Positions 10,259 through 22,415 of a DNA stretch of 64,000 nt are shown here, piece by piece (the first letter of the stretch is position 1; each line of letters opens with the position of its first letter). Below the pieces are notes generated by a model. That model was not told the origin of the DNA and ran no database searches. It saw only the letters and a program-made list of their open reading frames with translations. The stretch spans positions 15,849,020 through 15,913,019 of the forward strand of contig CM046835.1 in NCBI GenBank assembly GCA_025618425.1. The letters run 5' to 3'. The stretch is from Heliocidaris tuberculata (lineage: Eukaryota; Echinodermata; Echinoidea; Camarodonta; Echinometridae). A program made the translations under genes and the position numbers.

Positions 10259-12716
10259 AGAGCTTTTAAAGCAAACAGACACAATTTCGAAGATACAACT
10301 CATCAGAAGAAAAAGGTTCTTTCCTGAACTTCAATCAGAAACTGGCAAGACTTGTTTATGAATACAAACTACATTTGTCAGAACCATCTATATTGTTCAA
10401 GCGGTATTGTACTTGGCCAAGATTTCATCAAGCAATTACATGTACTAGGCTTGCCTACTAAGCAATAACTCCTTGATTTAATTAGACATACAGACCCATT
10501 TTTGAACAGTCCCACCTATGTGACTCTATGTGGTATAACATTCCAGCTCTACTGTAAACACATTAAATTCTGTTCAATGGGCCATATGTAGTGGGCAGAG
10601 AAGAAGATGGGATCAATAGAACTTCCCTCCCTGGCACCTGCGTCTTTGCAGTGAAACGTAACCCTTAGGAAAACACAGGTCGACTAAAAACTGAGTTCGG
10701 TGAACTTTTGGGCAGGCATAAAGTCAATACTAGTTTCATTTTAACTTATCCAATCCTAGGGGTAAGTTTTGTTGCTAGGTACTATTGAGGGCAGTCATCT
10801 CCTCTGGAAACGAGAGGGGTGAAAATTATCATATCGATTTATGGGATGAGTTCGGAAGCGGGATATGCAATTTACAAAATTGGGATAGCTGAGTTATGCC
10901 ACCTTTCACTCTCCAAATAGAGTCCCAGAATAGCTCATCACTACATGTGGAGTTACTGGGTTAGACTAATTTTTTCCTCACTCTTTTCTTTTTTTTTTCT
11001 TTTTTTTCTTTCCTTTTTTTTTTTTTTGGGGGGGGGGGTGTAGGTTTGAATTACAACAGGTTACAATAAGACTCAGCTAGATACCCCCAAAAAAAGATTT
11101 TGAGATTGTGAGCACTACAAGAGAATTCAAATTAGATAAATAATTTGCAAATATGGGCCCTCCAATCCACACTTCATGATATGCATACATGTATGCCATA
11201 TCCTACCCCCCCCCCTTCTTCCTTGGTTAAAAAGGATGTGTAAAAAAACATAAAATGGATGGTTATTGAAAGAAAGAGAGAAAAAATTTATCCGTCAACA
11301 GGACTGTTAAATGTTACCATGAATTCTTGACGGAAAATAAAATCAAGCCTAATTTCCATCAGACCAGTACGAATTAAGAATAGATATGTATCATCCAACA
11401 AAGTGACTTCATTATAAGATGTTATTAAGTAACTGAGCAAAAGAAAAAATGAATTTTATGAGTGGTCTCATATAATGAACGATCATTAGTCATTACTGAT
11501 TTATCTGCAGTATTTTGTTGAAAGGAAAGACAGGACAAATGCAAGCACTTTTCAGTTGATTTCCTTAATTTTGTTTATGTATTTCTAACAAGTCAAAACA
11601 ACACTACCATTGTGGTCGACTGCTCAGCAGTTTCTCTCAGGCTGCAAGTTCACTGGGGTAAGGTCCTCTAGATTACCTTCAGCCCATTGCTTCAGCCTCA
11701 AGCTAGTAATGAAATATCCTTTGGCTGCAACTCTGTGCATCTTTCTCTCCAATCTTCCTTTAGTATACCCAAGAAATCAAGATTGAGGAGACAAGGGCAA
11801 AGTCTTGGAAGGCTAAATGCCATGTTTGTGTTCCGTGGCACGTGTTTATCAACATGCATCTGTCTGAAACCTCACAAGGATTCAATGTGAGTGGCAACCA
11901 TCCACTACCAAGGCAGAAACTACCTTTTTATTTATTGTAAGTAATCGGCCCCCAATGCAATAAATTCACATTACTGCAGAGCAATTTTAATATTGATCAC
12001 TGAATGATGTGCGCTAGGGATGAGCATGTGGAGGGGGGGGGGGGGGGGAATTGGGGGGTTGAAGGTTTGAAAAAAAAAAAACATACATGTACAGGTAGTC
12101 TGCATGCACAGACCTGACTGGAACACAACCTTGAGAATGACAGTAAATACGTGTCTGAAAAAGAATACTTTGTATATAGTTGGAATGAAGACGACTAATT
12201 CATGATACATATCGTCTTGATATTAATAATGGTAATGATACATGTAATTAATAACAATGATTTCTTGTAAAGGGCAAATTTGTCCATCAAATAGTGAAAC
12301 TACATTACCCTACATGGCTTTAATGCGTACATGTACATGTAGCTGTCACTACATAAAACATTTACACAGGTTCATCGCAGCACATACCCATTTCCTACAC
12401 CTGAGTCAAGAGATACAATTGTGAAAAAACGTACATGCCTTGTTTCAGGACATAAGCAGGGCAAGGATTCAAACTCTAGGCTCCTACACAAAGACTCAAA
12501 GTCAGGTGAATTATATAATATTGGATGGCTTTGAGGGGGATATCATAATTTATATACCGCATGTCTAAATTTTAGGCCTCTGATTGGTCAAATTTGCAGG
12601 CATGAAATTCACTACGGACTGCCGGGCGGTATGGTAAAAACTACTGACCGTTCATAGTTCTGCTTGCGCGCACAGTGCAAATTTATTAATTGTAAAGACA
12701 AAGGATACGCGCCCAG
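10259..12716. other. Mostly unannotated, with homopolymer tracts and one weak exon candidate
   Basis: It contains T and G runs at 10991-11038 and G and A runs near 12033-12080. A segment at 11697-11884 lies between an acceptor-like CATTGCTTCAG and a donor-like CAAT|GTGAGT and has one open frame (PQASNEISFGCNSVHLS and following). Without a matching neighbour I do not call it a gene. Confidence 0.3.
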
Positions 12717-12789
12717 TTGCATAGCTACACGCGTACAAAGACATAATGCATAATTATGTCTTTGTACACACACGCGTAGCTATGGCAAT
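12717..12789. repeat. Short foldback element or hairpin
   Basis: Arms reading CATAGCTACACGCGTACAAA and its inverted counterpart (with a two-base CA insertion) face each other across a loop of about ten bases that includes GCATAATTA. The structure could be a small MITE or a strong hairpin. Confidence 0.6.
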
Positions 12790-12934
12790 TTAGATAAGCG
12801 GAAGCGCAGCCGGCACCATACATGTACACCAAACAAAATTTCGAAAGAGCGATCGATGAGAATTATGTTATGGTACCGTATTTCATCTGTCTTTGAAATG
12901 AATTTCTGAGCTAACGAAGGATGCAGTATATAAA

Positions 12935-13095
12935 ACAAATGTTGACTGCTTCTTTTTCACATCACGGTTAAAACCATGGCCCTCGGTGATCTTGCAACTG
13001 TGCTTTGCCCCTCGACTGTCATCTCGGGGCATAGCGCAGTTGTGAGCTCACCTCGGGCCAGTTTTAACCGTGCCCCTCAAAGCAGTCAACATTTG
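12935..13095. mobile_element. Foldback element, 161 bp
   Basis: ACAAATGTTGACTGCTT on the left is matched exactly by its complement on the right. Internally a second nested inverted repeat is seen (CACGGTTAAAA with TTTTAACCGTG, and CAACTGTGC with GCGCAGTTG). It is non-coding and MITE-like. Confidence 0.65.
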
Positions 13096-14129
13096 TATAA
13101 TATTGCCCGCAACAGAATCATATTGCCCAGAGTCAAAGACGAGGGAAATATGGTTCTTTTAAGGGCAATATTTTCTATGTTCATTGAAAGTAGAGCCAGC
13201 CAATATTATTATTATTTATATATGCCTAGTTTGTACCAATTACAACCAAGCCTGTTTGAATGTCAGTCTCTCTGGTTTCAGGTTATTCATACAGGTACAT
13301 GTATGTAATCTGGGCCAAGCAATGGTGACGTAAATTGTTACCGCACGTATCCATTGTTTAAGCCCTTGTACACTTAAATGCGTATCCAATACTGCGCGTA
13401 TGCACTTTGATTTAAATACGTAATATGGCAAACTGTTGCCCTCTTTTTTAAGTACAGTTGTCTATGGGGAAAACCCGAAAGTGGCAAAATGGAAAATAGT
13501 GCCCCCTCCGGTAATGGATTCGGAGTAGCGTGCAAAATATGGTCTTTTATTTTGGAGCTAAAATGCCTTGTACACTGGATAGGTAATAATGAACATTGTT
13601 GACCACACAAACAATTTCTCACAATAAACAATCTACAGTTCCTTTAAATTCTGCCTTTCAAAATGTGATGGTTGATGTACAGGTATCTCACAAACCAGCT
13701 GTGCATGTATCTTTGTATGTATGCTAACAAGGAACTCAACAGAGAGGTATTCTTTTCCAAAAAGATGCGTACCTCTCTGCGAATCCCCTGTGCTGATCTT
13801 CTTACCTCCCTGAGGAAATCTGTGGGATTTGCCCAAAATTGCTCAACTTGACTCTATCCAAGTATTCTTCAAATATATGTATACCATGCCCATGACAAGG
13901 GTGTCACTTTACACATGCATAGAGTAGCAATGTATACTGTGAATGTATCCCTCTGACTTTGGTATGCACCAAAGTTGCACTGGTACGTTCTTCAAAACAC
14001 TTTTTAAAATACAAACAGGCTGCTTTTTTGTCCATGCACGTACATGTATGAGCGTTCTCGTGCGCTAAACTTTCACTACAGGACACATTCATGGATTTTT
14101 TAAGCAAAATAATACATTTTGCCTATTCT
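13096..14129. other. Unannotated stretch
   Basis: Short open frames on the minus strand overlap one another but show no splice-site support. Nothing else is recognised. Confidence 0.35.
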
Positions 14130-14950
14130 ACAAACACAAGGGGTACAAAAATTTTGAAGAAGGATGAACACAAAGAAAGTTGTGATTTCTACACGTAAAT
14201 AAAAGTTGAAATTACTATATTTTCAAATTGGCACATCTGCAATATCACAGTGATTTAAAGCTCACAGACAGTCTCGGTAGCAAAAAAAATACTGGCAAGA
14301 AACTTATCTAAGATAGTCACATACTATTCTCCTTTTATCATAAGACACATGAACGAGATTATTTTAACATTCCATTCACGATTTCGAACAAATTTTAGTG
14401 TAAATATCAGTATGAAACGCTTGGTAACGGCTTTTCACTGCCTCATGCTAAGACCATATCCACCCGAAGGTTCCCTGCACAATAAACCCAGCGCTTCGCA
14501 CTGTGTGTAGCGGCAGCAGCGTATTCTATAACACACGGCAATCCCCATGTGCGTAATGTGTGTGGCCGTTGTTTGAATTTACATCCCCTCTTTTTTGGGC
14601 CAGGGATTTTTATTACTTATCACCTTTCATTCGATAAATACTTCACTTGAGGAGGAAAAAACTTCACAGGATCTTAGTTATGTTAGTACCCTGCTATTTA
14701 TTAAGTAAAATCAAAGAAATCTCACGAAAAGTTTTTGAGAGCTTCCCAAAACTATCTCTTACCTTTAAAGTAGAATGACTCTCTCATATTTTCACACACA
14801 ACAAATGGGAGAGTTGTGCAATAATATCACAGAGAAATTACCAATTCGCCAATGTGAGATTTATGTATGATTTAACTTCCAAATATTTTCATAATTTTCT
14901 AGTGATTTCTCTATTTTGTTCAATTTTTCGCCACCTGTTTCCAACCTGCA
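14130..14950. mobile_element. Decayed family A copy split by a family H element
   Basis: Both flanks (about 14130-14258 and 14765-14950) resemble family A: the left has a TTTCAAATTGGC-like piece and the right has ACAAATGGGAGAGTTGTGCA. Both outer ends have eroded beyond recognition. The interruption falls at TTAA sites, as expected for a younger TTAA insertion. Confidence 0.55.
14259..14764 (+). mobile_element. TTAA-flanked element, family H, copy 2
   Basis: The 506-bp unit begins AGCTCACAGACAG after TTAA (14255-14258) and ends before TTAA (14765-14768). It aligns along its length with the inverted copy at 1411-1904. It sits inside older family A sequence, which dates H as the later arrival at this site. 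Confidence 0.7.
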
Positions 14951-15931
14951 GGCCTACAGTTGTGTACATACATGTATACCTAAGAGTGGTCTGTCATTGC
15001 TTTACTATTTATAAGCCTAGTACCTTCCATTAAGTATTTTGTTTTCCTGCAAATCCTATCTGTTAAACAGAGAACACTTTTTACATGGATATACATGTAC
15101 TTCAGTACAGAGTGATACCTTTCATACTGGCAATAACCCAGTTCGGAGGCAGACTACTTGTAGCTCCGCACTCAAACCAATTCCTGAAGTTAGTAGAAAC
15201 ATGCAGATTGTGTGCAGAGCATGAGTACACAGCGTACATTTTGCAATTTAGTGTTTATAATGTAGTCTGCACTAAACATACAGACCAATACGACACAAGT
15301 ATGAAAGGGGTCCAAGACAGCAGTATGAATTGTTGCTGTGGTTTCCAATCTTTATTCTCACCATGTGGAGATGACTCAACCGCTAGTGCTTTGAAATGTC
15401 AGGAAACACCAAAATTAGCAAAGGAAGTGAAAGAATAGAGGAAAAAACTAGAAAACAGCAAAGTTCCTGCTAAGTTTCACGTACATTTACATGTATAGTA
15501 CTAATAGTAGTATGCATGATTACCACAGGCAATGACGTGGACAAGATGACTTGTCAAAGATGTTACCATTTTTCACTGAACATGGAAACTCGCTTATTGA
15601 CAATTTTATCAATGATGTCAATGAGCATTAATTAAAAGCTCAATATACAAGACTACATGTATTTTCAATTTGAGTTGGAAAAATTTTTTTTTTTAATTAT
15701 ACAATTGACAAGTATGATAATCACTGGAGAGTTACATTGAAGCCTGTTAAATATGTAACGGTACACATATAAAATCTCTCTTTCCCATCACATATATTTC
15801 TCTAGTCTATACATGATCTAGACATAGCCTACATCTCCATCATACCCCTTTTCAACCCAACATCAGGGCAAGAAGTTACAAAGAACTCTTATGAAAATTT
15901 CTTATAGAATACTTGAGATCGACTTCCTTGT
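14951..15931. other. Unannotated stretch
   Basis: A 117-codon open frame at 15085-15438 (+) is the main feature. Its composition is unremarkable, it matches nothing I recognise, and its ends are not splice-framed, so it is not called as a gene. Confidence 0.3.
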
Positions 15932-16126
15932 TTAACAGCTTTTATAACGGCTTTCACATTTTTCTTCTATTTCCACTTTTCCCCTCTTTATTTTCAAAGC
16001 TAAAAAACTCTCCATTGATGTAATCTTTTTGCTGCCATTCAGAGTAACCTCATGAGGTCCTCCAGCCTCCAGGGGTCTCTCAGAGGTCACTTCTGTGCCT
16101 TGTTGGTTTGATAGGGTACTGAGGTA
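15932..16126 (-). CDS. Terminal coding exon, unidentified
   Basis: Reading the minus strand, an acceptor (CAACAATTTTCAG) is followed by 64 codons and a TAA at 15932-15934. The frame has strongly protein-like content: TSERPLEAGGPHEVTLNGSK is followed by a Lys/Glu-rich tail (KIKRGKVEIEEK). It begins in phase 0 after the acceptor. I recognise no domain. The spliced segment at 19450-19514 is on the same strand about 3.3 kb upstream and may belong to the same gene, although it carries its own stop. It is more likely real than most open frames here because the acceptor, the frame and the composition agree. Confidence 0.5.
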   Translation of the reverse strand, partial: YLSTLSNQQGTEVTSERPLEAGGPHEVTLNGSKKITSMESFLALKIKRGKVEIEEKCESRYKSC

Positions 16127-16990
16127 CTGAAAATTGTTGTAACCGCTAAAAATGATAATGAAAATTTGAAATGCTTTCTAGTGAACAAAGTTCTGGAGGA
16201 TAGGTAATCCAAATAAAAATTTCCATCAAAATTTCCATGAAATTCTACATTGAACAGCAAACAATGTGAGAATATTCAAGGGAGACCTACTACATATATG
16301 TAATAGAGTCCTGTGCCTATATATATGTATTTCAGTATACCAAGGCCAAGATGAAGAATATTATGATACACTGGTGTTTTTTATGTAAAGATGGAATTGT
16401 TTGAGAATATCATCAGATACAAGGAGGTCATGCTTTGTTACTTATTGAAATGCAGGGGGGGGGGGGGGGGGGGGGTCTTTCTTAAATTTAGAGGGTCTTT
16501 TTCAGAAGATCTGTGATGACTGTGAATGTGAAAGATAGATATATAGATAATATACCTAGATTCAACTAAAAGACCAATTTTTTTTTTTTATTGTATATAC
16601 ATATATCAGCGCGAAATGACGTTACAGAGAATTAATGGATTCAAAATGTATATGTTTAGAATTAATTTGATTCAATTTGCATTTATGGCAAAAAGAATCG
16701 TATAATAACTACCTTTTGTGTGCGATAAGGTATTTTTAGTAAATTCCCCAAACTATTGATATAATCAAGAAAAACAGACATTACCCCAAGTCCAACCTCA
16801 GGATGTTATATCCCCAAGAGTTATACATATATAGATGTTCCACGTTATATTATATGAAAATGAGTTCTCTCTACCGAACAAAACTTTGTGTAATTTGGCA
16901 CCCTCTACGTTTATATCGATAGAATGCCTCCTACCCCTACGGAAATGGGAAAAAACAGTGTTGAAAACGTTAAGGCGAATCAAAAAATTC
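16127..16990. other. Intron or intergenic DNA with a long G run
   Basis: A run of 21 G at 16455-16475 is the main feature; the remainder is AT-rich. If the exon at 15932-16126 belongs to a longer gene, this is its last intron. Confidence 0.35.
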
Positions 16991-17099
16991 GACTTAACAT
17001 GGGCTTCCCCCTTTCGATGAATATTTTGCCCCAAAAAATCGCCTTCTATGTTTTTTTTTGGTGAAATATTCGACGGAAGGGGGAAGCAGACGTTAAGTC
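16991..17099. mobile_element. Small foldback element
   Basis: GACTTAACATGGGCTTCCCC on the left is mirrored by a diverged complement ending GACGTTAAGTC on the right, across a loop of about 30 bases. The right arm abuts the SINE that follows, so one element may have inserted at the edge of the other. Confidence 0.5.
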
Positions 17100-17462
17100 A
17101 AGTGGTTTAATCACTTGACTGGGAATGCAAAGGTTGCGGGTTCAAACCACGGCACGGGACTTATGCCCCGTGAGAAAGGCATTTTATCTTCATTGCTCCT
17201 CTCCACCCAGGTGTTAATGGGTACCCGGTAGGATGCGAACGTCATTGTGGTTGGATGAGCATGTGCGTGCTTGGAATTAACAGACGACTGACTAGCTGGT
17301 AGCTGGAATGCTCCCTAGAGCGGAGAATGTGCACTGTAATGTGCAGAATCAAAATTGAATTTAGTGACCAGGGTAATAATGCTGTAAGCACCTTTGCTGG
17401 TTACATTGTAACTGGTAAGGAGCTATATTAGAAACAGCTATTATTATGATTATTATTATTCC
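17093..17462 (+). mobile_element. tRNA-derived SINE, near full length
   Basis: The head contains A-box-like TAAGTCAAGTGG and B-box GGTTCAAACC (17139-17148), the internal promoter of RNA polymerase III. The body includes GGTGTTAATGGGTACCCGG and ends in an ATT-type microsatellite (17441-17461). The 3' half recurs at 32745-32880. Arrangement, length and 3' repeat fit a tRNA-derived SINE of the echinoderm type. It depends on a partner LINE for movement, but which one cannot be told from here. Confidence 0.75.
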
Positions 17463-19449
17463 AACCAACTCATCCTTTTCAATTTTCATGCATGCTTACA
17501 TATACTGTACAATGTGAAACACAGACACCAAAGATAATTGTATGGTTTGTAGCTCTGCACTAGAACCTTACATGAACAGTACATGTACTTTGAAATTACA
17601 CATAGTCATCATAATCTTAATAGGTCACAATTATAAAATAAATACAAATTTTCGAACTATTGAAAAAAATTATCAAAATGTTCAAAAAATAATTTTATAA
17701 GATTAGTCATAGATGTACAACATTCAACAATCTTCAAGTTCCCTGTGATCCATCCACTTTAATCGAGCATAATTTGCCAAAATTTGTATCACACAGTCTC
17801 TGTTTACAGTCTGTTTTTCCAGACTAAAATGGATAGAAGCAGGAAGTTCAACCTAAAATACTAATTGATTTGGAAGTGATTACACCGATATAGGGCATCA
17901 CATGTTATTGTTCGCAAACTTTGTAATGGTGACACATTTAGGGTGTGAGACCCATTCAAACTGAATTTTCTTCCATATTACCAAACCTTGACTAAGTTGA
18001 CCTCGGACGATGCGGAAATATCAGAGAAATAAGCAAGTAGCTGTTTGAGATGAATCAGACAAAGAATAAGGAGGTAATGAATTTCTGAAATTTGAAATTG
18101 AGATCCTTTCTTTGGCCATTCAGTTATTAAGTTTGATATCAAACATTGTGGGTGGGGGGGACCAGGGGCCTACTTTTCCATTTATTGTACACTAAAATTT
18201 ATTAAAAATTCTCTTTTCTATTTTTTCATTGAAAAAACAGACATACTGTACATGTATTTTGCTGGATATATTTTAAGCTACATAATGAATTAATTTCACA
18301 TGTCCTCTCTTGGATATGAAAGTGAAAAGACCACTTAAATCTGTATTTTTAAGTACATACTAAAAGGAGGAGATGTAGTCAACCAAGGCTATGTCATTAC
18401 ACATCATGATTGATTTGCCAATAGGAGGATCTCCATATCATTAGTTACTATTCATTAACCATTAACCAAAGTGATGTCATTGTCACTTTTGTTTTGGAGG
18501 AACTCAAGTCAATCTTTGAACACAATTAGACAAGACAGTAAATCAGTAATTGACACATTATAGCGATTACATACCAAGTCTTAAGTGGTCCTGAAAATTG
18601 CTTTAAACTAACGAGATGAATGTAGAAAGAAAAGGACCAGCTTAAAATACAATACCGTCATAGAAAGTACATGTACTTCACAAAGGCTACATGAGAAAGC
18701 AAATTTATGAACATTGAACATTCAGAGATGAAATTGTTTGAAAAGGTATAAATTCTAGATAAGACACACATTGGTCTAACTCTTCAACTCCTTATGAATA
18801 TTCTACATAATTTACATGTATATCTCCACTGGAATGGTACATTCTATGAGTTGATAGCAGGTACATTGAATATCTATATGTAGTTGCTATGTAGCTCTTG
18901 TGAAAAAAAAAGTCCTCAACTTTATTTTTTGGTGTTTTTTTTACATATAAAGATACTTAGTATTGATGATACGCATTATGAATCATAGTAGTCAATGGTA
19001 AAAGAAATATTCAAGTCTTGAAAAGTCAAGTTAAAAATCATATTTTGTAGATTGTGACAATGGTAATTGGTATGGAATTTCTTTGAAATCTTTCATCTGG
19101 TTATGATATCTATGATTCAATGGTTATTCATTGAAAATAGAATTCTGATTTTTCTTACATCAATACACAAATAATAATTTCACGGGAACTGAACATCTTT
19201 TAAAAGACTATCACAGTATCAGAGACTTTTTTTCTCATGTTCTAATCCAACCTAATTACCAAGTGAACTCCTTTCATGACCAACAGCAGGGAAAATGTCA
19301 AAATAGCATTGCAAAAAAGATCAGAAAGATCAGGTGGCTTCAATACAGGCACTCATGGGCCCATACCTGAGCTTTACTACATCGTCAATTTGACAAATGT
19401 AGTGGCATTGAAATTATTCATTGTTAAAAAATAAGTTGAATATACTCAC
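17463..19449. other. Unannotated AT-rich stretch
   Basis: No gene is supported. Around 18010-18140 there is faint similarity to the family A subterminal block (AGACAAAGAATAAGGAGGTA), perhaps a very old copy. Confidence 0.35.
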
Positions 19450-19514
19450 CATTACTCAAAGTTTTGGAGGTATCCTTCTTCATTGGTTGTTATTCCTTGA
19501 CTCGTGTCCAAATC
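19450..19514 (-). CDS. Spliced 65-nt exon with an in-frame stop
   Basis: On the minus strand the segment lies between an acceptor (GTACCATTTTCAG) and a donor (ATG|GTGAGT). Phase 0 reads DLDTSQGITTNEEGYLQNFE followed by TAA only two bases before the donor; the other two phases stop early. A stop so close to a good donor suggests an alternative terminal or poison exon, or a 3' UTR intron. It may belong with the exon at 15932-16126. Protein family unknown. Confidence 0.35.
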
Positions 19515-19823
19515 CTGAAAATGGTACTTTATAGGGCTTTTTCTCGCTCCTTGCATTTACGGTAGCGAGTACTGAGCCAGTCTTAAGAATCAAATTTGTG
19601 CATGCACAAAGGCTGATTCGATATATCGATAAGATTTTGAGTCATAGCATATCAAGAGAGATGGTTGTGACACACTTACAAGTGTATACGTGAAGGTCAA
19701 TATATGGAGCTCCCGAGAATGGTATTCAGTACTTTTGTTACTTTTTAATGAACCCGAAATGCACTCGTGGAACCATCACTATGCGGGGCTAAGTCAATTT
19801 TGGCTGTGGTGGCGCCCTCTTAA

Positions 19824-20608
19824 AAGGCCCCTGCAACCCAAATGCAAGTTTATTGCTGTTGATGTGCAGGGATGCATACAACTAATATTCTGTTATTCAA
19901 ACATCTAGATATGTTTCATAGATTTTTAAATGTTTTTTGAAATATTTTTCCCCAACCTACTAAGCTCCACCTTTAAAAAAAAAGCTCCAGGAGCCCGTTG
20001 CACAAAACTTGCGTTTAATCGCAACTCCTAAAAATCAAACGCAAGTCCTTAATGCGCACTTCTGATTGGCTGAAGATAAAGTTGCGTTTGATTTTCCTGA
20101 GTTGCGTTCAAACGCAAGTTTTGTGCAACGGGCCCCAGATCTCATTCCTGCAATGACGTCATCTGTCAATCATCAGTCAGCTACACTAACATTCTACAAT
20201 AGACAGTGGAATGTAACTTCCCCCAGCTCAACACAAGCTCACAATAGAATTGCATGCTTTCAAACAATACCTCCTCATTACCATTTTTTTCCTTGTGATT
20301 ATACAGCATGTCTGACATAGCAACTCCTATGTAGGCATTGTATGGTCTATTAGAACAGATGGTCATCTCTTGCAAAGTTGCATACCACTGTCTCTCCATA
20401 GCTCACTAATGATTGACAGATGATGTCATTGCAGGAATGAGATCTGGGGCATTTTTTTTTAGGGTGGAGCTTAGCATGTTTGAGAAAATGATTTTTGAAA
20501 TATTTAAGAATGTATGAAACATATTTAGATGTTTGAATAACAAAATATAAGTTGTATCCATCCCTGCACATCAACAGGAATCAACTTACATTTGGGGTGC
20601 AGGGGACC
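19824..20608. mobile_element. TTAA-flanked foldback element, family G
   Basis: The left arm starts AAGGCCCCTGCAACCC and the right arm is the inverted GGGGTGCAGGGGACCT. Homology between arms continues for about 300 bp (for example CTCCACC with GGGTGGAG, and AGATCTCATTCCTGC with its complement). TTAA lies at 19820-19823 and 20609-20612. The left arm is interrupted by another small element at about 19989-20136, and the right TTAA is shared with the adjoining family E copy. Confidence 0.7.
19989..20136. mobile_element. Small GGGCCC-ended MITE nested in family G
   Basis: Terminal repeats of the type GCCCGTTGCACAAAACTTGC face each other about 145 bp apart. Comparison with the right arm of family G, which lacks this segment, shows that it was inserted after family G. 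Confidence 0.75.
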
Positions 20609-20612
20609 TTTA

Positions 20613-20905
20613 AAGAGGAGGTTGAGTTCTGGGAAAGGTGAACAATAATTTGTGAGCTTTCTCATTCCTTTTATGTCAGTTTGGAAGAACATCATAACAG
20701 AAATGTCCCCTGAAAAAGGTTTGCTCTTCTAATGCCCTCATATTCGAAATATGATGATAAATAGTTGAAGTGTTTGGGCTCATGGGCTGAACATTCATGC
20801 CACATGTGCATGCAGTCCCATATACCAAATTCTGTGTGCAGTGGGTGTGCTTTTCAGCGAGATTGGGTCAATTTCTTATCATTTTGATGATTCCATAATA
20901 CACCA
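20613..20905 (-). mobile_element. Family E, copy 3, truncated
   Basis: It starts AGAGGAGGTTGAGTTCTGG directly after the TTAA that also ends family G, and matches 47446-47821 for about 290 bp before similarity stops. The distal terminal repeat is missing. Confidence 0.7.
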
Positions 20906-22411
20906 AATATATTTAAGTTAATTTAAGAAAAAAAATGTTGCAAAAATGCCAAAAGTCTCCCTAGGAGGAGACGCTATGGTGAAGAACCTGTCGGAAGCAT
21001 TGGCCAACAGGAAAGGGATTTTCCAGGGCATTTTTCATAACCTGCTAACCCGGCTAAATTAGAATGCCGGATAAAAAAAAACCTGGTGTAGGGCGATAGC
21101 CCTTTTTTTTTTTTACACCCAAGGAAGTCATCCTGGCTAAGATCGGGGTCGGCATGGTCAGGTTAACTCAGCACTAGGGCGATCTCGGCATCGCGCAGCA
21201 ATAAGGTTTCCAGAGTTAAGTTCACGCTACACTCTGGACCTCTAAATAGCTCTAAATTTCATGTTTTGTAGAATTTTGCTTCTAAAAATTTTCACTAGTG
21301 ACTTATTAGGAACTATAATTTAAACATTTCTATCAAATAATCTTGAATGTGGACTTGTAAGAGATTTATCAGTGCAAAATTTCACACAAATCTTTCGGCT
21401 GAGGGTGAGTTGTCCCTAGTGCCGAGTTAGCCCAGATCCCTTTAAAGTTACTGTTAGGCATGTTAGGCCTGGCTTAGGGCACTCACGGAACCATCACTAT
21501 GTGGGGCTGTGTCAATTTTGGCGTCGGTCACTACCTCTAAGTTGGAGAGGTAAAAACACCAATATAACTATAAGCAGCAAAATTTTGAGAAATACTTCCT
21601 TCTACATTTTAGGATGAAAGAATATCTAATTTCATGCCAGATTCTTCAATAGAATCTTCATCATCTTGATCAAGTGAAATTTTTAGGCTGTGTTTGGCCG
21701 GTGATCTTACTCCTTTCCAGCACACATATGTACAAAATATCACACACTTGCTATGAGAGGCAATTCATCACGGTACGAAGGTACAAAGTGCGAGGTTACA
21801 TGTATCTACAATAACCTCGCATACATGTATGTGTAAGTAGGCTTAACTTAGAGCAGTTATCTACAATAACCTCACACATGTGTGAGTCTTAAAACTTAAA
21901 CTTAAAGTAAGTTAAAGTTAGACTCTTAATATACTAAATATCTAAAGTAGATGCTGTGGTCTGCAGAAACTTAAGACAAAATCCAATTTTAGAAGTCTTT
22001 ATTCCAGAATTATTTTCACTTTTCACCCAAATAATGAAAGTTCACATTGTTACTGTTTGAGCAAAAATATAATCCCCCCAAAAATAAAGAGTTGCCATGG
22101 TAATATTAATTTTTACAAACTCAATGGAGAGTTTGCGCGAGCTGAGCAAAATCCAACCAGCCGGAGCCAGAGTCCAACGCCAGAGCACCCCGCGTGTGAT
22201 CTGGCCGCAAACCGGTGCAGCGATATCTGACACTGACATCGCCATTCACACAGAGCTTTCGCCCGTGTGTCACACACACTGATTGTCAACAACTTCAACT
22301 AGCGATCAGACACTTTTGAGCTTGCAACACATGAAAAATCCTCTTATCTAAAATTGAAAATTTCTTGAAATTCAGCTTATTTTTCAAAACCATATTTCCT
22401 TAACAACACGC
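20906..22411. other. Unannotated stretch with short repeats
   Basis: It holds a small hairpin (CGAGGTTA with TAACCTCG, about 21790-21820) and a 45-bp word at 21480-21526 (GGAACCATCACTATGTGGGG) that repeats 19757-19803. A GC-richer island at 22120-22290 is open on both strands but has no splice support. Confidence 0.35.
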
Positions 22412-22415
22412 TTAA

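Noticed and set aside
15085..15438. 117-codon open frame on the plus strand
   Set aside because: No domain, no splice-site framing, and Cys/Thr/Tyr-heavy composition; a frame of this length is expected by chance in 64 kb.
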